NCBI GenBank assembly: GCA_947629965.1
Contig: CANRFS010000063.1
Span: forward strand, 1-7,229
Length of the DNA stretch: 7,229 nt
Source: an uncultured Clostridia bacterium
GTDB lineage: Bacteria > Bacillota > Clostridia > TANB77 > CAG-508
Direction: 5' to 3'
Shown here: positions 7,056 to 7,229 of the stretch, piece after piece
Numbering within the stretch: position 1 is the stretch's first letter
Layout of the letters: each line of letters opens with the position of its first letter
Program-made: the position numbers and the translations under genes
The notes under the pieces: model-generated
Database searches by the model: none
Told to the model about the DNA's origin: nothing
Seen by the model: the letters and a program-made list of their open reading frames with translations, nothing else

Positions 7056-7095
7056 TATGAAAAGAAAATTGCAAAATTTGCATTTTTTCTTCATA
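7056..7095 (-). terminator. Imperfect hairpin downstream of the transketolase gene, likely its terminator
   Basis: The stretch is a long imperfect palindrome: TATGAAAAGAAAATTGCAA on one side and TTGCATTTTTTCTTCATA on the other, with a 3-base loop (AAT, read on the + strand) between TTGCAA-type arms and small mismatches in the stem. It lies 18 bases after the transketolase stop codon on the - strand and runs into TTTTA, a short U tract. It is the only candidate to separate the transketolase message from the ftsEX promoter. Weak pairing lowers confidence. Confidence 0.5.
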
Positions 7096-7113
7096 TATTT
7101 TCACTCTTCTCTT

Positions 7114-7229
7114 TTAATTTTTTACGACTTTCATAATATCTTCTGCTGTTAGTTCAAAATATTTTAATAATTCTTTTGCAGATGCAGATGTTCCAAACCT
7201 ATCTTTAACACCCATTCTAATAAGCTTTG
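7114..7229 (-). CDS. Transketolase, extreme C-terminal end (probably the C-terminal subunit of a split transketolase), truncated by window edge
   Basis: Only the last 37 codons and the TAA stop (7116-7114) are in the window. They read KLIRMGVKDRFGTSASAKEL followed by LKYFELTAEDIMKVVKN. The pattern (I/V)RxGVKDRFG...ELLxxxxLTAEDIxK is typical of the C-terminal domain of transketolase, particularly the separate C-terminal subunit common in anaerobic Firmicutes and archaea. Transketolase moves two-carbon units between sugar phosphates in the pentose phosphate pathway. The related dehydrogenase E1-beta and DXP synthase tails are alternatives that cannot be excluded from so short a piece, and whether the gene is split cannot be seen here. 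It runs in the same direction as ftsE but is separated by about 200 bases with a hairpin and a new promoter, so it is probably a different transcription unit. Confidence 0.8.
   Translation of the reverse strand, partial: KLIRMGVKDRFGTSASAKELLKYFELTAEDIMKVVKN

Overview
The window is AT-rich chromosomal DNA of an anaerobic, low-GC Firmicute, most likely a member of the Clostridia. The evidence is the oxygen-sensitive glycyl-radical pair PflB/PflA, strong GGAGG-type ribosome binding sites, and a FtsEX cluster with secreted coiled-coil M23 hydrolases of the Gram-positive PcsB type. The species cannot be fixed from the sequence alone. I see no mobile element, tRNA, rRNA or CRISPR array.

Layout. 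On the + strand, positions 1-1574 hold the 3' third of pflB (cut by the window edge) and a complete pflA. They form a fermentative pair: pyruvate formate-lyase and the radical-SAM enzyme that installs its glycyl radical. A long hairpin with A and T tracts on its two sides overlaps the pflA stop codon and lies between this pair and a convergent block, so it can serve as a terminator for both directions.

Everything from 1611 to 7229 is on the - strand. Reading in the direction of transcription, the block starts with the last 37 codons of a transketolase C-terminal region (7229-7114). A spacer of about 200 bases follows, with a likely terminator hairpin and a good sigma-A promoter (TTGCAA, 17 bases, TATAAT). 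Then come ftsE, ftsX, two tandem secreted M23 peptidases with N-terminal coiled coils, and an S41 carboxy-terminal processing protease. The ftsE and ftsX genes overlap by 4 bases. The next two junctions are 16 and 17 bases. A 117-base gap with a GC-rich hairpin separates the second M23 gene from the protease gene.

How the genes work together. FtsE (ATPase) and FtsX (membrane protein) form the type VII ABC-like complex that drives cell-wall hydrolases across the membrane through coiled-coil partners (EnvC in E. coli, PcsB in streptococci). Both M23 proteins here keep the coiled coil, the conserved YEAG...YLDVLL segment and a complete set of M23 zinc and catalytic histidines. They are therefore predicted to be enzymes in their own right and candidate FtsX partners. 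The S41 protease is membrane-anchored and faces the same compartment; it could process or remove these hydrolases. That last step is inference.

Most of the window is ordinary core genome. The points most worth a second look are the duplicated, nearly collinear M23 partners, the cysteines unique to one of them, the linked protease, and the two hairpins whose regulatory role is open. Start codons of the S41 gene and the first M23 gene were placed at ATGs downstream of TTG/GTG codons that lie inside or next to the Shine-Dalgarno sequence.
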